Origin: Clavelina lepadiformis
Taxonomy: Eukaryota > Chordata > Ascidiacea > Aplousobranchia > Clavelinidae
Reading direction: 5' to 3'
DNA: 64,000 nt
NCBI RefSeq assembly: GCF_947623445.1
Contig: NC_135246.1
Coordinates: 12,569,856-12,633,855, forward strand
A program made the position numbers and the translations under genes. Below, piece after piece: positions 51,901-63,545 of this stretch; the first letter of the stretch is position 1, and every line of letters begins with the position of its first letter. The notes beneath the pieces are model-generated. The model was not told the origin of the DNA and made no database searches. It saw only the letters and a list, made by a program, of their open reading frames with translations.

Positions 51901-54849
51901 ATCTTTTTTCAAATGTAGGTAATTAGTTTACGTAATCAAATCAAACCGGTGCACAGACTGCGCAAAATTTATATAACTCACATCGGACCAGGTATAGTCG
52001 TATCCATCCGGATTGGAACTGACGATTACGTAAAAGTCCATCTGATTCAGTAAGTTATTTTCTTCACTGCCATCTTTCGCCTCTACCAACTAAATACAAA
52101 ACCTCAACTTAACACGTAATCAACGAAAAAGTCCGTTTAATTACATCGTAGTTGTTCATGTTGATAAATCCTCTGATGAATTACGGTGTGTTGCTTTTTG
52201 TTAGATTATTTGTATTTATTATTGAAAAGGGTTCTCACAGACAACAGCGTAAACTTACATATTTCACAGCGTACATGCATGAAGCAGGGGTGATCCATTC
52301 ACGTGCGTGGATACCACAGTTAATGAGAAACGATGGTTTGCCTTCACCTCCTTTGCTGATCTGTAATGTAACATACAGTTCAAAAATTCCTTTTGAATAT
52401 TTTCATTTTAAAATTATTCGGTCCAGAGTGCGTAGCATTTATTTATAGCGTCACTGAATAACGTTGACTTGCGTTGGTACTTGGCAGCTTAATTTTAAAT
52501 ACAGAAGCGTCAAATTTTTTAAACTGCCTAAAACGTGGCAAGCTATTGTCCTAAGCTGGAATTACAAAGCTGCTTCCAGAGTTTTTTGAGGTGTTAATAT
52601 ATTTTTACAAATATTTCTTCTGCTGCCACCAGTGATTGTATGACTGCAATTTTACTCTCATTAAAAATGGGTTACACCGAAATACTGAAAGAAAGAAAGA
52701 TAAAAATGATGATTCCTACTAGACTCTTAAAAATATTTTTTATAAGTTTTGACTTCACTATTGAAATTTCTTTTTTGTTGGGAGAAGTAGCCACGGAAAT
52801 TGTAGGTCAACAATTGTTTTGTTCGTACAGGTATAGTTGAAATTCGAATACTGTATTCTAAAAATCAAACGTTTTCACGCAATAATTATTTATTATTCGC
52901 TCAAAACTTTTTTCATTCTACAACAGCATATACGCAGAAAGCAAGCGGACAACCGGTACTTAAAGTTGTATGAAGGCATTTTTATGTTATTGTGACGTCA
53001 GCTTTTATCGAACCACTAAACAGAGTTGAAAACCGGGCCGGGCTTTCGGAGTCGAGTTTGGGCCAGATTTGGGCCCGAATTCATTCTCACGCTCGACTGC
53101 CACATTTCCGTTGTATTTTCACTATCTTTACACGACTGCGCACGCGCGCAGGTTGCTAAAAACTTCCGCAAAGAGCAAAGCGCAAATTGAAAAGGATGAC
53201 ATCAATAGATGACCGTAAAATCAAGTTAACCATCTGGCCTAATTTTGGCTTAAAACGAATTTTTGGGTTCAAGTAAAAAATATTAGGCGCATTACAACTT
53301 TGCCAATACACGAAGAGCTATAAACAAAACGTACACAATCAAAGCAAACGCAACATAGGTCGGAAATACGTCACCGGCAATGGTTGAATTTAGTGAAACG
53401 AAATGTTGCACGTTATCTACTACGAAAAAGTTGTACAGATTGCCCTTTTTTTTCAAATAACGACCCATTTCTCACCAAAATATTATATATACAGTAATTA
53501 GATTCAATAGGTCTATAGAATATCTGTATAAAAATAGCCAAATAGCCATTATGTATATTGACTATACATATACAGGGAAGGAGATTTTATCTGCCTCCTT
53601 TGATCAGTTATAGGTTTTTGTTATAACCAAATCATATTATTGCGCAATAATTTTTTTAAATCCTTCGATAGATCTACGTTCTCTTACTACCTTAAGAGCT
53701 CTAAGCAGTCTTCCTTCATAGCTGGAACCAAAATCTTCTGCAGACACAAGGTCAGGATATTCGGCAATGACGCTGTCTGTCCATGCGTAAATCTATAGTG
53801 ATATAGAGCATTCAAGGTGAGGATAAATGTAAATTTTTTTAAGATGTAAATTACGGCCAGAAATGGTTGCTCATGAAAGTCAAGTAATACTGTTTCACAC
53901 AAGTATTGGGTTTACATCGGTTTAGATTTTCCTTTCCCAGTTTTACGCCACTGGTTATATTGTAGCTTATTTTTACCTCAGCCAAAGTGTGATAACTATT
54001 GTAGTCAAATCCACTTAAATCAAACTGAAGAGCTCTGTCAGAAACTTGATTGGCAATTGCTTTTTGTACGTCTTCAATAAAAACGTCAAAATTCACTCTA
54101 AAACAAATAATTATTTCAGAAAATGAATGTAAGGTTTTGTTACGGTAGGTCTGCTTAATTTAAACCTGTTTGCAAGTTTCTCTCTTTTCAGTTGAATGTT
54201 AAACTGTTTTTTGTTACGGTTTGCAACATTAGGAGACTGAATACGTGTAAAATACATAGATGGATAAATAATATACTTTCAATAAATAATGAAAGCAATA
54301 TTAATTAATATCAAAGTATAAAGTAACCGTGAATATTTGGGTATAGTTTTTACCTGTTACGCCTCAGGAAAACTTTAACGCGTGGAAGATCTTTCTTAGG
54401 AACGTGAATATCAACAGGTCGAATGCCGTGTAAGTCGGTCCAGTAGTCGATCTATGCAATTATCAAGAAAATATCTCTACACGATGCATATTACAAACGA
54501 AACAATACCTTACCACCCTTAGCTATACTTCAAAATTAGGCAATAAACCTTACCGGAAAATTTTCTTCTAGAATAGTAATTGATTGGAAATGTTGTTCCT
54601 CGGTAGGATAAAGTCGCAAGACTTGATCTCTAAAAGTAAAAATTATCTGAAATGTTTTTACCAAAATTTTGCTGAAGAATTGTAATAGATAAAAGTTTTC
54701 TGCGAGAAGTTAAAGTGAACATTGTTTTTTTTTAGCATAAAAGCTTTGCATGATGCAATAAATTCTCACAAATCCTCTTACCCGTGAAAAAATCGTTTGG
54801 CCTCAGAAAGAGCGCAAACAACGAGCAGAATAACCACTAGCACTTTCAT
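48918..54849 (-). CDS. Secreted M14A metallocarboxypeptidase, A-type
   Basis: Digestive-type zinc carboxypeptidase zymogen, 413 aa (human CPA1 is 419). Thirteen exons: 54849-54782, 54629-54554, 54451-54354, 54097-53977, 53792-53691, 52360-52259, 52089-51982, 51814-51721, 51588-51527, 51442-51308, 50856-50772, 50649-50538, 48996-48918. A signal peptide ([17 protein letters not shown]) precedes an activation propeptide of about 90 residues. Zinc ligands are H173 and E176 (GIHAREW) and H299 (DVHAYSELW). Substrate-binding residues lie in RKTRS and DPNRNW. The substrate Tyr is in IYPASG and the catalytic Glu in [11 protein letters not shown]. The residue equivalent to bovine 255 is Val, so hydrophobic C-terminal residues should be preferred over Lys/Arg. 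One extra residue lies between that position and the catalytic Glu. CPA rather than CPB; which CPA paralogue is unclear. Confidence 0.93.
49261..49369. repeat. 44-bp minisatellite in carboxypeptidase intron 12
   Basis: Two perfect copies and a half copy of a 44-base unit beginning gaaagttatgaattttatga. Each unit is itself an older internal duplication of aaagttatgaatt. Confidence 0.9.
49550..49752. mobile_element. Foldback MITE-like element in carboxypeptidase intron 12
   Basis: Long imperfect terminal inverted repeats of about 45 bp. The best-matched core is ctggaca...aaatcgttacgtg at the left and cacgtaacgattt...tgtccag at the right (perfect for 13 bp at 49581-49593 and 49707-49719). The interior is GC-richer and non-coding. 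No certain target duplication. Confidence 0.65.
51120..51254 (-). mobile_element. tRNA-derived SINE fragment
   Basis: On the minus strand a tRNA-like head runs from 51254 to about 51176. It has an A box (TAGCCAAGTAG), an anticodon-arm-like GCTTGCCTTGCAA, and a B box (GTTCGACACCC). A non-tRNA tail (CTTAGGCAAATCATTGACGA) continues to about 51120. The acceptor stem does not close, so it is a SINE rather than a working tRNA. It lies in carboxypeptidase intron 10. Confidence 0.6.
53030..53290 (+). repeat. Dispersed repeat family, copy 2
   Basis: Inverted relative to 39623-39902, with the same ordered blocks (gggccgggctttcgg, cgcgcaggttgctaaaaa, gcaaagcgcaaattg). It lies in carboxypeptidase intron 5. 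Confidence 0.65.
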
Positions 54850-56196
54850 CGTTCCAAGATAGAAGACCAACAATGAAATATCGTTAGCAGATGATGCTTA
54901 CATATATAAACTGTATTGAATCTAATAATAGAATAACCACTTAAACTGTATTTGCAAAGAAGATGTGGGAATTATCTACCTGTGCGTTTGCCCGACAGCG
55001 GTTATTATGAGATATATAATTTTGTTGTATTAGGTACTTACAGGTGTTTATTTCCCAGGGAATTTATTTTATACAGCAGACCAAGAGTGGACTTTCATTA
55101 CAACCTTTGCCATTCCTATCAGAGAGCGATACATCATTTGAAATATTTACAGAATATCTGTGTAAAGGCTATATTTGAAGAAAGGTATTTCCAGTTCATG
55201 TTTTGCAGAATCGAATATTTCTATGGCAAATTAATAAATACATATTTAACGTTGGAAAACCTAAAAAAATGTGCATTATATATAAGCTCTAGGTTTCCAT
55301 GATACAACCGTATACATTTAAACACGTCAAAAAATACGTCTTGCATGCACATGTGTAATACATCATACAGTAGAGTGTATATAGACATTCAGGCTATTGC
55401 CATTACTTTAGCGAACGCGAAATTACAGCTGATATTTGTACAAAAAAAAACATTATGGAAAACAACTGGTGGCACCCTCTGTTTTTTTCCCACACACCGC
55501 ACCTGCTACTGACAGCAAACAACGTACTGTAAGGTACATTATTACATTATTACCAACGTTTATTACAAATTATTGGTTATGGGAAGTAGGACTTTTGACG
55601 TTATAGCTTGAATAAAGCATAAAAGCCTGAACACATCACGGACATTCATACAAAAAAATATTCAACATCATTATATTAAAAAACGCCTTTGAATTTAACC
55701 TAACCTAGCAGGTTTGCAGATTTTATCATATCTGGAAATGGCCGCAGTTTTTCATGCAATACGCATCTTGGGATATTTATTGAGCCAATTTTGTTGCAGA
55801 ACGATATTTATACACAACGCGAAAGGAAATTCTTTAATCAAACGATAACCGAAGTATGTTTTCAGGAATTTCCGTCAGGAAGCGTGACGAAAACGTTAGA
55901 TCAAAGTCACTATATGGACGTCGCATATTATTTTCACAGTTTACCTGAACCAGTACGTTATTGATGAACAGTTCTTTAAAGTGATATGTTTTCTTTTTCG
56001 TCTGATTCAAGATTATAGGCAATCACCTTTCATTTAGACTTTTGCGTGCCAAATTCAAGTCGTTTCGTTATAAGCGAATACGTGTTAGTGTTTGTTTGCA
56101 TATTGGATTGCATTTTGTCGAATGTAACAACGCGCTTTCAGTATGAAGTCGCACTAATTCTTTCCCGGGAGGTATAACTATGTCTTATGTTCTTAC
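54850..56196. other. Carboxypeptidase promoter and spacer
   Basis: No gene supported. The region was searched on the minus strand for the missing FAD/NADPH exons of the reductase fragment and none were found. The open frame at 54952-55302 lacks an ATG and any recognisable motif. Confidence 0.5.
54903..54910 (-). promoter_or_regulatory. TATA-like box of the carboxypeptidase gene
   Basis: TTTATATA on the minus strand, about 55 bases before the ATG. This is the right distance for a short 5' UTR. Confidence 0.4.
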
Positions 56197-57750
56197 CGCC
56201 TTTGTGGAGTTCTCTGTTCACCAAAACAGGTGAAAGATATGGGTTCTTCGCATCATACGGCCTGCAAAATAAACAGATGAACAAGGGAATGTAGGCTTTG
56301 GTAAGTAGGTTAAGTGAAGTTATTGCGTAGGTTCCCTTATAAGGAAGGGAATGTTTGTTTTTAAAGGAGAAAAGGTAGGTCAGTAGTTCAGGCAAATAGG
56401 AGACTTAAGCAACTTTAAAAGCGGGCAAGGAACTTTTTTCCAGGAACTCACGGCCTTTGGTTCTTGTAGGAATGTAAACGCGCCACTTCACCGCTATAAA
56501 CAGTCTTCCCATCAATATCATCAGGTTCGTATTTGGTGAAGGAGTAAGATCGGAACGAACCTTCCTGCTTTGAAACTTCGATGCCAAACTTCTGACAAAC
56601 AGTCGGCCATAGACCTTCCTTCCAAGTCACAAAGTCCTCTTCAATGCTACATTCACAAATAAACAAACCGATGTTTAAAGACTAAATTTAGACTGAAAAA
56701 TCCTGAAATAGGGCTAAGTTGAGAAAATACAAAACACAAACTTTGACTCAGAACAGGAAACTTGCGTATATAAACATCAGGATAACTTAGTGGTAACAGA
56801 TGCTTTGTTCAGACCACAGTACTCTTGCAGAGCGGCAGGAAATACCACCGCATAAGCAGCATCATCTGATCACCACTGATCGCTTCACACACACGCGCGA
56901 GCAAGCGGCATAAAAAAGAGTTTACTAAACCACAGAGTCACTGACTTTGTATCATCGTCTCCGAGGCCGATCTCATAAACTCTCTCAGCTCCAAGCTCTT
57001 CGAGTCTCTTGTCGACATATTTTCCAGTTGAATTGTAATGTTCGTAGGTCTTGTTGCCCAGCCCGAACACCTTTATGTGAAGAAATTAGTTGGTGGTGGG
57101 TAGTTGGTTTTGATGGTGATAAAGAGGCAGGGTACACTTGACAGGAAATAAAGTATTCTCTTTCTGATAAAACCTTACGCATCGACAACTGTCAGTTATT
57201 TACTGAACTTGCATGTAAAAAATAGCATTTTGCCTAATCTGCAACACACGCACAAGTATGCCATAGTTGAGTACTAAGTATGCCAACACACTAAGTATGC
57301 CATATTCAACTTGGCGGAAACACTTACGGCAAATTTGTGTCCATCGAGTTGTGTATCTCCTTGCTGGAACCAATCATAGAAATCTTGAGCATTATCGGTG
57401 GGATCACCTTCACCATACGTCGCCATGCAAAAGATGGCGAGAGAATTTTCGATTTGATGAAGTTCCGCTAACTCCTCCATGTTACATTCTGTAAAAAATG
57501 TTGCACAAACATTTTCAAATTTGTTTTTAAATATTTCAATATTTTTTTGGAATACAATATGACGTAAAAGAATTGTTCAGAAGCAAATGAATGCTGTGGA
57601 AAATCTAAGCCGAATGAACACGTTTGATTAACCTTCAGGTTCGACAGCTAATGCTTTCATTCCATATCTCTGTGCATCTTTTACCAACCTGGTTGCAAAT
57701 TCTTCAGCCGTGCCAGTTTGTGAACCATAGAATATCGCCATGCTTCTACC
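56197..57750 (-). pseudogene. FMN-domain fragment of NADPH-cytochrome P450 reductase
   Basis: Five exons (57750-57633, 57488-57328, 57070-56946, 56646-56452, 56261-56197) join in frame for about 221 codons and match POR closely. The FMN phosphate loop is FYGSQTGTAEEF. Next come CMATYGEGDPTDNAQDFYDW, then FGLGNKTYEHYN and LGDDD, and the start of the connecting domain (PYDAKNPYLSPVLVNRELHK). A complete POR has an N-terminal membrane anchor and a C-terminal FAD/NADPH half that passes electrons to P450s. Neither is present in the flanking sequence. The last exon ends in a good donor (G|GTAAGAAC) with no partner before the carboxypeptidase gene. The first has an acceptor with no upstream exon before the LRR fragment. 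There are no internal stops. It could be a truncated duplicate, or a gene whose other exons were lost or lie elsewhere through rearrangement or misassembly. Confidence 0.75.
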
Positions 57751-58501
57751 CTGAAACAACGATTGTTACAATTTAGGAACAACTAGAATTTTAATTTTAA
57801 TAACCTTGTATTTCATTCAGAAATTACATATACATTAGATGTATAGCCTACATAAGCAAAAGTGATAATCGTTGTGTTTACAACGTGGTATATGTAGGCT
57901 ACTCTTCGAACACAGCAGCTGTCCAAGTAATACTTGCTGGTTATGTACAGGCAATTGTTCAATTACTGTAGTTAAAATTAAGCTATCCGTTGATATTGTA
58001 GACAATAGCAAAACCATGTACTCTCCACTTCTGCAAAAGTTAGATATTCCCAATCAAAAAAATAGTCGAATCCTGTTTCGTTTGAGCTCGGCAATAGAAC
58101 CAACGGGGACCTTTAAATTCTAGAAAAAGATGAGTTTGTTTAACTTTTAGTTGTTTGCCGATGATGTCAACCTTGTAAAATTCTAGAGGAGAGTATTCTT
58201 TCTAAAGATACGTGAGATTTTGCAACACAAACAACTATGTTCGTTTTTAAACTGAAGTCTCATTTTGTATACAATTGGCCGTTAACACCACCGTTGGAAT
58301 ACAGCAAATATAAAATATACTTATTTATTGATACATTAAAACAAATTGTGTAAGTTATTTGAGGACAAATCTTTCAGCTCAACAGCAAAAGGCAACAATA
58401 CTAACTTTATAATATAATAACTTTCTTCAGTAAAATGTAACTATAGGTCTATGAAGGTAATGGCTTATAGAGCCTTATACCGTGTCTTTCATTTTATCCA
58501 A

Positions 58502-59067
58502 AACATCAAATAATTTTGATCCTTTCTGACTTAGATGGATCTCGAAAATTTCCTTGGCCATCGTCAAAGCTTTTAGCTAAGTCCAATTGGATTTGCACAA
58601 CTCTTAGCGATCCAATGATGTCATCCACATTTGTTGCGTCAAGTTTGTTTTGAATTAAATTCAGTTTTGCTATGTACATTACATCTACATTAAAACAATT
58701 TTGTCGATGCTCATAGACAATTTTTGCTTTATAAAACATTAAACTTTTTTTTATGCTGTTGTTTTTAATGTTAATTAAATCTTCATTGACACAACAAACC
58801 ATACCTGGCCCGATTTCAAACTTTTTATTGCAGAAGCGATTTGGTGAAAACTTTCCTTGTTCAAATTGCAGTTGGATAAATCCAACATCTCTATATTCTT
58901 GGTAACATGTTTTAAAACGAAGCAAAATGCTAAAATTTGATCGTTTGTCAACCTGATGCCAAATAAGCTAAGCGATGTTGGAAACTCTATAACTGCTACA
59001 TCTATTAAGTGTTGTTTATTCTTCTTAAAAGCTTCCACCCAAAAATCTAACAGCGTTGTTGGATTAT
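58502..59067 (-). pseudogene. Leucine-rich-repeat fragment, NLR-like
   Basis: Exon-like segment 59067-58805 carries a ribonuclease-inhibitor-type LRR (IEMLDLSNCNLNKESFHQIA) and ends in a donor (CAG|GTATGG). A second segment at about 58671-58502 has another LRR (LNLIQNKLDATNVDDIIGSL) and a stop. The two are not in matching phase across the best splice sites: one base is out. No NACHT or other N-terminal exons were found upstream. Most likely a decayed or partial NLR/LRR gene, a family often expanded in invertebrate deuterostomes. A living gene with an unrecognised junction is possible. Confidence 0.5.
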
Positions 59068-60900
59068 CTGCATAAATATCTTATATGTGAGTAAAATAGC
59101 TTTTTGCATATTTAGTATCAAAAATCTGATATTTCTCAAGCATTTCCTTTTGATGTTTTAAATTAAAATTACAATTCCGTGTATATGGGTGCGATTGGAC
59201 CCACGCGATGCGTGGAATGAAACACCGTAGATACAATAACTATGAACTCATTTTTGAATAGTCTATTTGTTTTCAATATGTTATAATTAGCTTATGCATA
59301 TACCGGATGGGATTGTAGTAACACGGTTTATATCTTCAGAGATTGCATTTTGGTTTTCCTCCACGAAGCTCTCATCACCAAGGACTTCTGTACAAAACAT
59401 TCCGAAAAATTATGATTGGGTTAACCCATACAATATTGTTTCATCTTTCTCTCACCTGGATCACTATAGTCTGTAGGAGAAATGTTGGCTTCATAACCAT
59501 GCCTAAGGTCTTGAAAAGTATAAATTTAAGAAACAAAAACAGTTATAATATCACAACAAATATGTGAGGAATTTAGACGTAGATCAAAGGGACTCTGGGT
59601 GGGTAGCATGTGAATTCCTTTACACGATAAAGACAAATCATTGAAAATACGTTCCCTAGTTTTTATTTTACAGCGGTTTGAATCCTACACACAGGATATA
59701 ACGTATTGCCAGAATTGTTAAATATTAAAAATCGTAAAATCAAAATAAGGAAAGTTCAGCAAAATGATAACAGATGTTGGCAATTATGACATCACATATT
59801 GACCCATTAGCAATGAGCCAATGTTCGGAGGAACTATAAATAGAAAGCTTGTAGTGCAAGAGACGAGAATTGGGTAAATAAAATTATTATTAAAAAATAA
59901 AGGTGTTAAAATGAAGTGGGTATCGCTTGAAAGAAAAGTAAAATTGCTTTAAACTGACAATTTCTGAAACGTAGCAGCCCAAGTTTTGGTTAACCTATTA
60001 AGTTCCAGTTATTTAGTGTTTCACGTTGAAATAAAAAAACTTGTTTCTCCCAAGGTGCCAAATAGTCGACTGCTCTTAGATTTTGAAGCCGTTCCACCGC
60101 GTCAAGGTGACATTCGTCGGAACGTTTTTTTGGGAACGGGGAGAATACCCCATTTCGCTACTGATGCGTGTAGAGAAGCGGGAAAAATACCGTTGTAACA
60201 AACCAAATACTACACCCTACTTTCACGATCAAGTAAAGGATTTGGTAGGTTACAGCTAAACCTTCCATGCAACCGCCTTCTCTTAAAGCCGGGGGCAGTT
60301 CGCCCAACCGTTGATCGTTGTTTCATTTTATATAATTACCTGTAACCTGTAAATAACCGCCGCAATCGCGCAAAAATGAAACAACGAGGTTGGGCGGACA
60401 AGCATTTGGGGACGCAAGAAGAAATTTTTTTAAATTTTTCTATGGAGGAAAAGGCAAAAACAAAACAACAACTCATGACCCTACCTCATCTAGCAAATGT
60501 TAGAGGGGTCAGGCCTGTTCAAAATATTGGATAATTCGCCTCGGATCTTCCAAACCTCACCTCAGGTACAACTGATATATACCCGGGGTACCTGAAACAA
60601 AATTATCATCGCATTTGCTTTGACGCCCTCTACCGACGACAAACAATATAAGAGAAAAGAAAAAAGAAGTAGAAAAACACACAAAAATACAAAACTTACG
60701 CTTATAGAAGCTATTTAGTCCGATAGCAGAATGTCCCTTCGGTACGAGAAAATAGTTACGTCCATGTTTGTATTTTGAAGTTTATTGCGTCAACTTGGTT
60801 GATTTTCATTTCATTTCCACAGACATCATAGATTGCGGGTTTAAGCTCAAAATTACTTCTCAGTTTTATACGCGGATAATTTTGTAAGGAAGCCAGACTT
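59068..60900. other. Non-coding region with a foldback repeat
   Basis: No gene supported. Short open frames at 59294-59567 and 59986-60198 lack motifs. The only structure I see is the inverted repeat at 60301-60397. Confidence 0.45.
60301..60397. mobile_element. Short foldback element
   Basis: The left arm cgcccaacc-gttgat-cgttgtttcatttt pairs with the right arm aaaatgaaacaacgaggttgggcg. Both arm ends match perfectly; the left arm has a 5-6 base insertion. The loop is about 43 bases. Size and form suit a small MITE. Confidence 0.6.
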
Positions 60901-60931
60901 TAATTAACGCGCGCCGCGCCGAATGCCAGGT

Positions 60932-61061
60932 GACGTCACAAACAAATAAACAAACTCGTGGTCATTTTATTTTGACGGTGACTGAGAAGGTCGCAGCTGT
61001 GAGAACTTGTGCGTTGGCTTGGTCAGCTCAACATTTCCAGTGCAGAGTGAAAGCTTGCTCT
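60932..61061 (+). promoter_or_regulatory. Possible CRE promoter and non-coding first exon
   Basis: A full palindromic CRE (TGACGTCA, 60932-60939) follows a CpG-rich stretch (aacgcgcgccgcgccg). About 120 bases later is a strong donor (TTTG|GTGAGT at 61061). This looks like the start of a plus-strand transcript whose coding exons could lie beyond the window. No exon was found within it. Confidence 0.25.
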
Positions 61062-62239
61062 GGTACATTTGGTGAGTCGAATATTCAGTATTTTGTTGAT
61101 TGCGATAAACATGCTTATGATAGTGGTATATTTTGTTCAAACTTGTTAGCTTGATCCTAACTTAATATGATGTAGCACAATTGTATTGTTGGCATCTTGC
61201 ATGTTTTATAAAAGTTCGAGTGTTACCACTTTTTCCTTTTCGCTAATTGTGCGAGAGCATGTTCTTTATTGCGCTATGACTAAATGGCTGAAGATTATGA
61301 GACTGTCAGTTTGAAGTTTTGGTTTATTGAATACATTTTCGGTTGACGTTTATATCTGTTATTTAAACTGGTTTATAGCTTGCTAGGTTATATAAGTACA
61401 AGTTAGCTTTCAAACAGGTTTTGGCTTGTTATATTTTTGTAAACAATATGACATTATTTTTGATCAAATTTTGTAATCTACTATTATAGGCTTAAGTTTT
61501 TGTTGTAAAATATAATACGTTTTTAACTTGAAAACTTTAGATGCAAAATAGCGTAAACGATATCTTCAATCGAGCCATTATGTTTGTAGGTTCAAGCGGT
61601 GATTCTCGGATCAACAAGCCGCCAATGATGTACACTTTCTAGAAAGGTTCTGTCTTCCAGCGGAACAAAGTTTTTATTCTTATGCGGCTAATTCTCAGAA
61701 TTAGGGACAGTAGCAAACTGTAGAACTGTTTATTACAGTTCACAAAATTAAACCTTGTTTTCTATAGTGGATCAGCTTTGTTCATGTGACCAGTGAAGTA
61801 TTCCAATCACAATGTTTCCATGAAATTTCAACTATTTTTGGTATTAATTTTTGAGCTGTCGCTATTTCAACGAAAACATCGTACATTCATAATTACCTTT
61901 CCATACCTCACGTTAACTAAAATTCAATGTTTTATCATATACTGTTGATAACTAAACCTAACTATATATGTTTTCTAGACTAAATCAAATACCCAGTAAA
62001 ATCAAAGCAGCTTCGAAGACTGGCTGCCTGACCTATTTCGATTTCGGCTGAGAGTGAAATAGTCACTTATTTTTTTTGCGGTCTATTCAATAAAATTAAA
62101 GACACATTTAATTCGTGTGAATTATATGGTGGGGCTCTAGTGGACACCGATTCACTCAATACTAATAGTGTTTTGGAGTTTTCAAGAAATTTTCCATGTT
62201 TATGAGGTTTAGCCACGCTACAAAACGCTGTTCAAATTT
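61062..62239. other. No feature identified
   Basis: AT-rich sequence without a supported gene, repeat or site. Confidence 0.4.
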
Positions 62240-63545
62240 TTTTCAAGCTTGTTTGCTGACCTGGATGTCGTACATATTGGTTTGGTGGTTGTTGGTTTGG
62301 TGGAGCTGCTTCGTATCCTGCTTCACCTTGTCGTGGAAACGCAGAAGAGATCGACCAATGGGCCTGGATCTAGAGATGAGTTCACTTTGAGAGATGTGCT
62401 TTCATGTGATAGGGTAGAGAGCTGCAGCCAGTGCGCTCGGTCACACTGCTGTTCCTGATCTTGGTGCGCCACGTGACTCCTTAACTGCGTCGCAGACAGC
62501 GCCTATTAAGGTGTCAAACACCTAAAACTAAGATCTCTATGAATTTGTTGGACGTCCTACGTAGGGCGTATATTTTATTTATTATAAATGTTTAGACCAA
62601 TCAGAAGGCAGCATGGTTGGTGTTGTTTTCTAGCCTGGGAATTACCGTAGCAGTTGGCGTGCTTCAATATCCCAGCTCGCGTAAAGAATTTGGCTAAAAC
62701 TAGCATGAAAGTAGCTAAAATTGGGTTTTTTAGACCAAAAATTCTAGTGTTAATTTTGGGCCTCTTAAAAGTTTGAACCATGGTTTTTTGATGGCATTTT
62801 ATGGAATGGTAGTTCAAAGCATACTAAATTAACATTAAATTCACTGTATAATAAAACAAACAAAGATTTTATGGCATTTTTTGGTGTTTGACCTTAAAGC
62901 GTTCAACTTTCTCTTCTGTCACGTAGCCTATGTAAGACTTCTCATTTACTAGGTTGTTTGCTTTCATTACGATTTTGTGGCAGATGCTGCGCATCGGTTG
63001 TTGGTGCTGATGACCATGACATGAGAACCTTTAGTTGTACACAAACGTTCGGGTCTAATGAGCACGATGGGCCGTCCTTGTTCTCGATACTTTTCTGGGT
63101 TAGTTGGATAGAGAAAATAAAGTCAATTGATGACCTGTTTCTATAAAGCCGCCTTATGATTCGGGATAAAAACTGTCTGCTAAGATTTATAAACGTTCAA
63201 ATTGTACACTGGCAATAACTTCGCCAACAACGCTCAGCAAAGATATCTCCACGGTTGTTACAATCTCCCTTACCAGCACTTTTTTGTTACGATATCTGCG
63301 TCTTTCATCCTTCCGTGTTCCAGCACTTGCACAGGACCGAGTAAACAAATGGAACGATGTGTTTGACACATTTCAAGGGATCAACCGGGATGCCGTCCAA
63401 ACAAGAAGCTTATCCAATAGCTGTTGTTGCCACTGCACTTTTCAGCTCCTCGAGAGTTTTCAATTGTTTAAGCTCGTGCATCAGTGGAAAACTTTGTGTT
63501 TTGCCCCCGGCATGTTTTTGTTTGCTCATTAATTTCCACTGTTCC
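62240..63545 (-). mobile_element. Decayed LINE (non-LTR retrotransposon) with RT remnants
   Basis: On the minus strand, RT motifs appear in the right order but in shifting frames with stops. They are LKTLEELKSAV, then LDGIPVDPLK, KCWNTEG, MKDADIVT, ISLLSVVGEVIASV, FYPES and a CGFxxxRSxxDxIF-like stretch (63545-63060). A C-terminal relic at 62360-62250 (SRPIGRSLLRFHDKVKQDTK) matches the usual LINE tail. The palm with YxDD is missing between them. Dead copy. The plus-strand open frames at 62196-62458 and 63284-63731 are antisense shadows of it. Confidence 0.75.

Noticed and set aside
54952..55302. 116-codon plus-strand open frame
   Set aside because: It starts without an ATG, has no motifs, and overlaps the carboxypeptidase promoter side.
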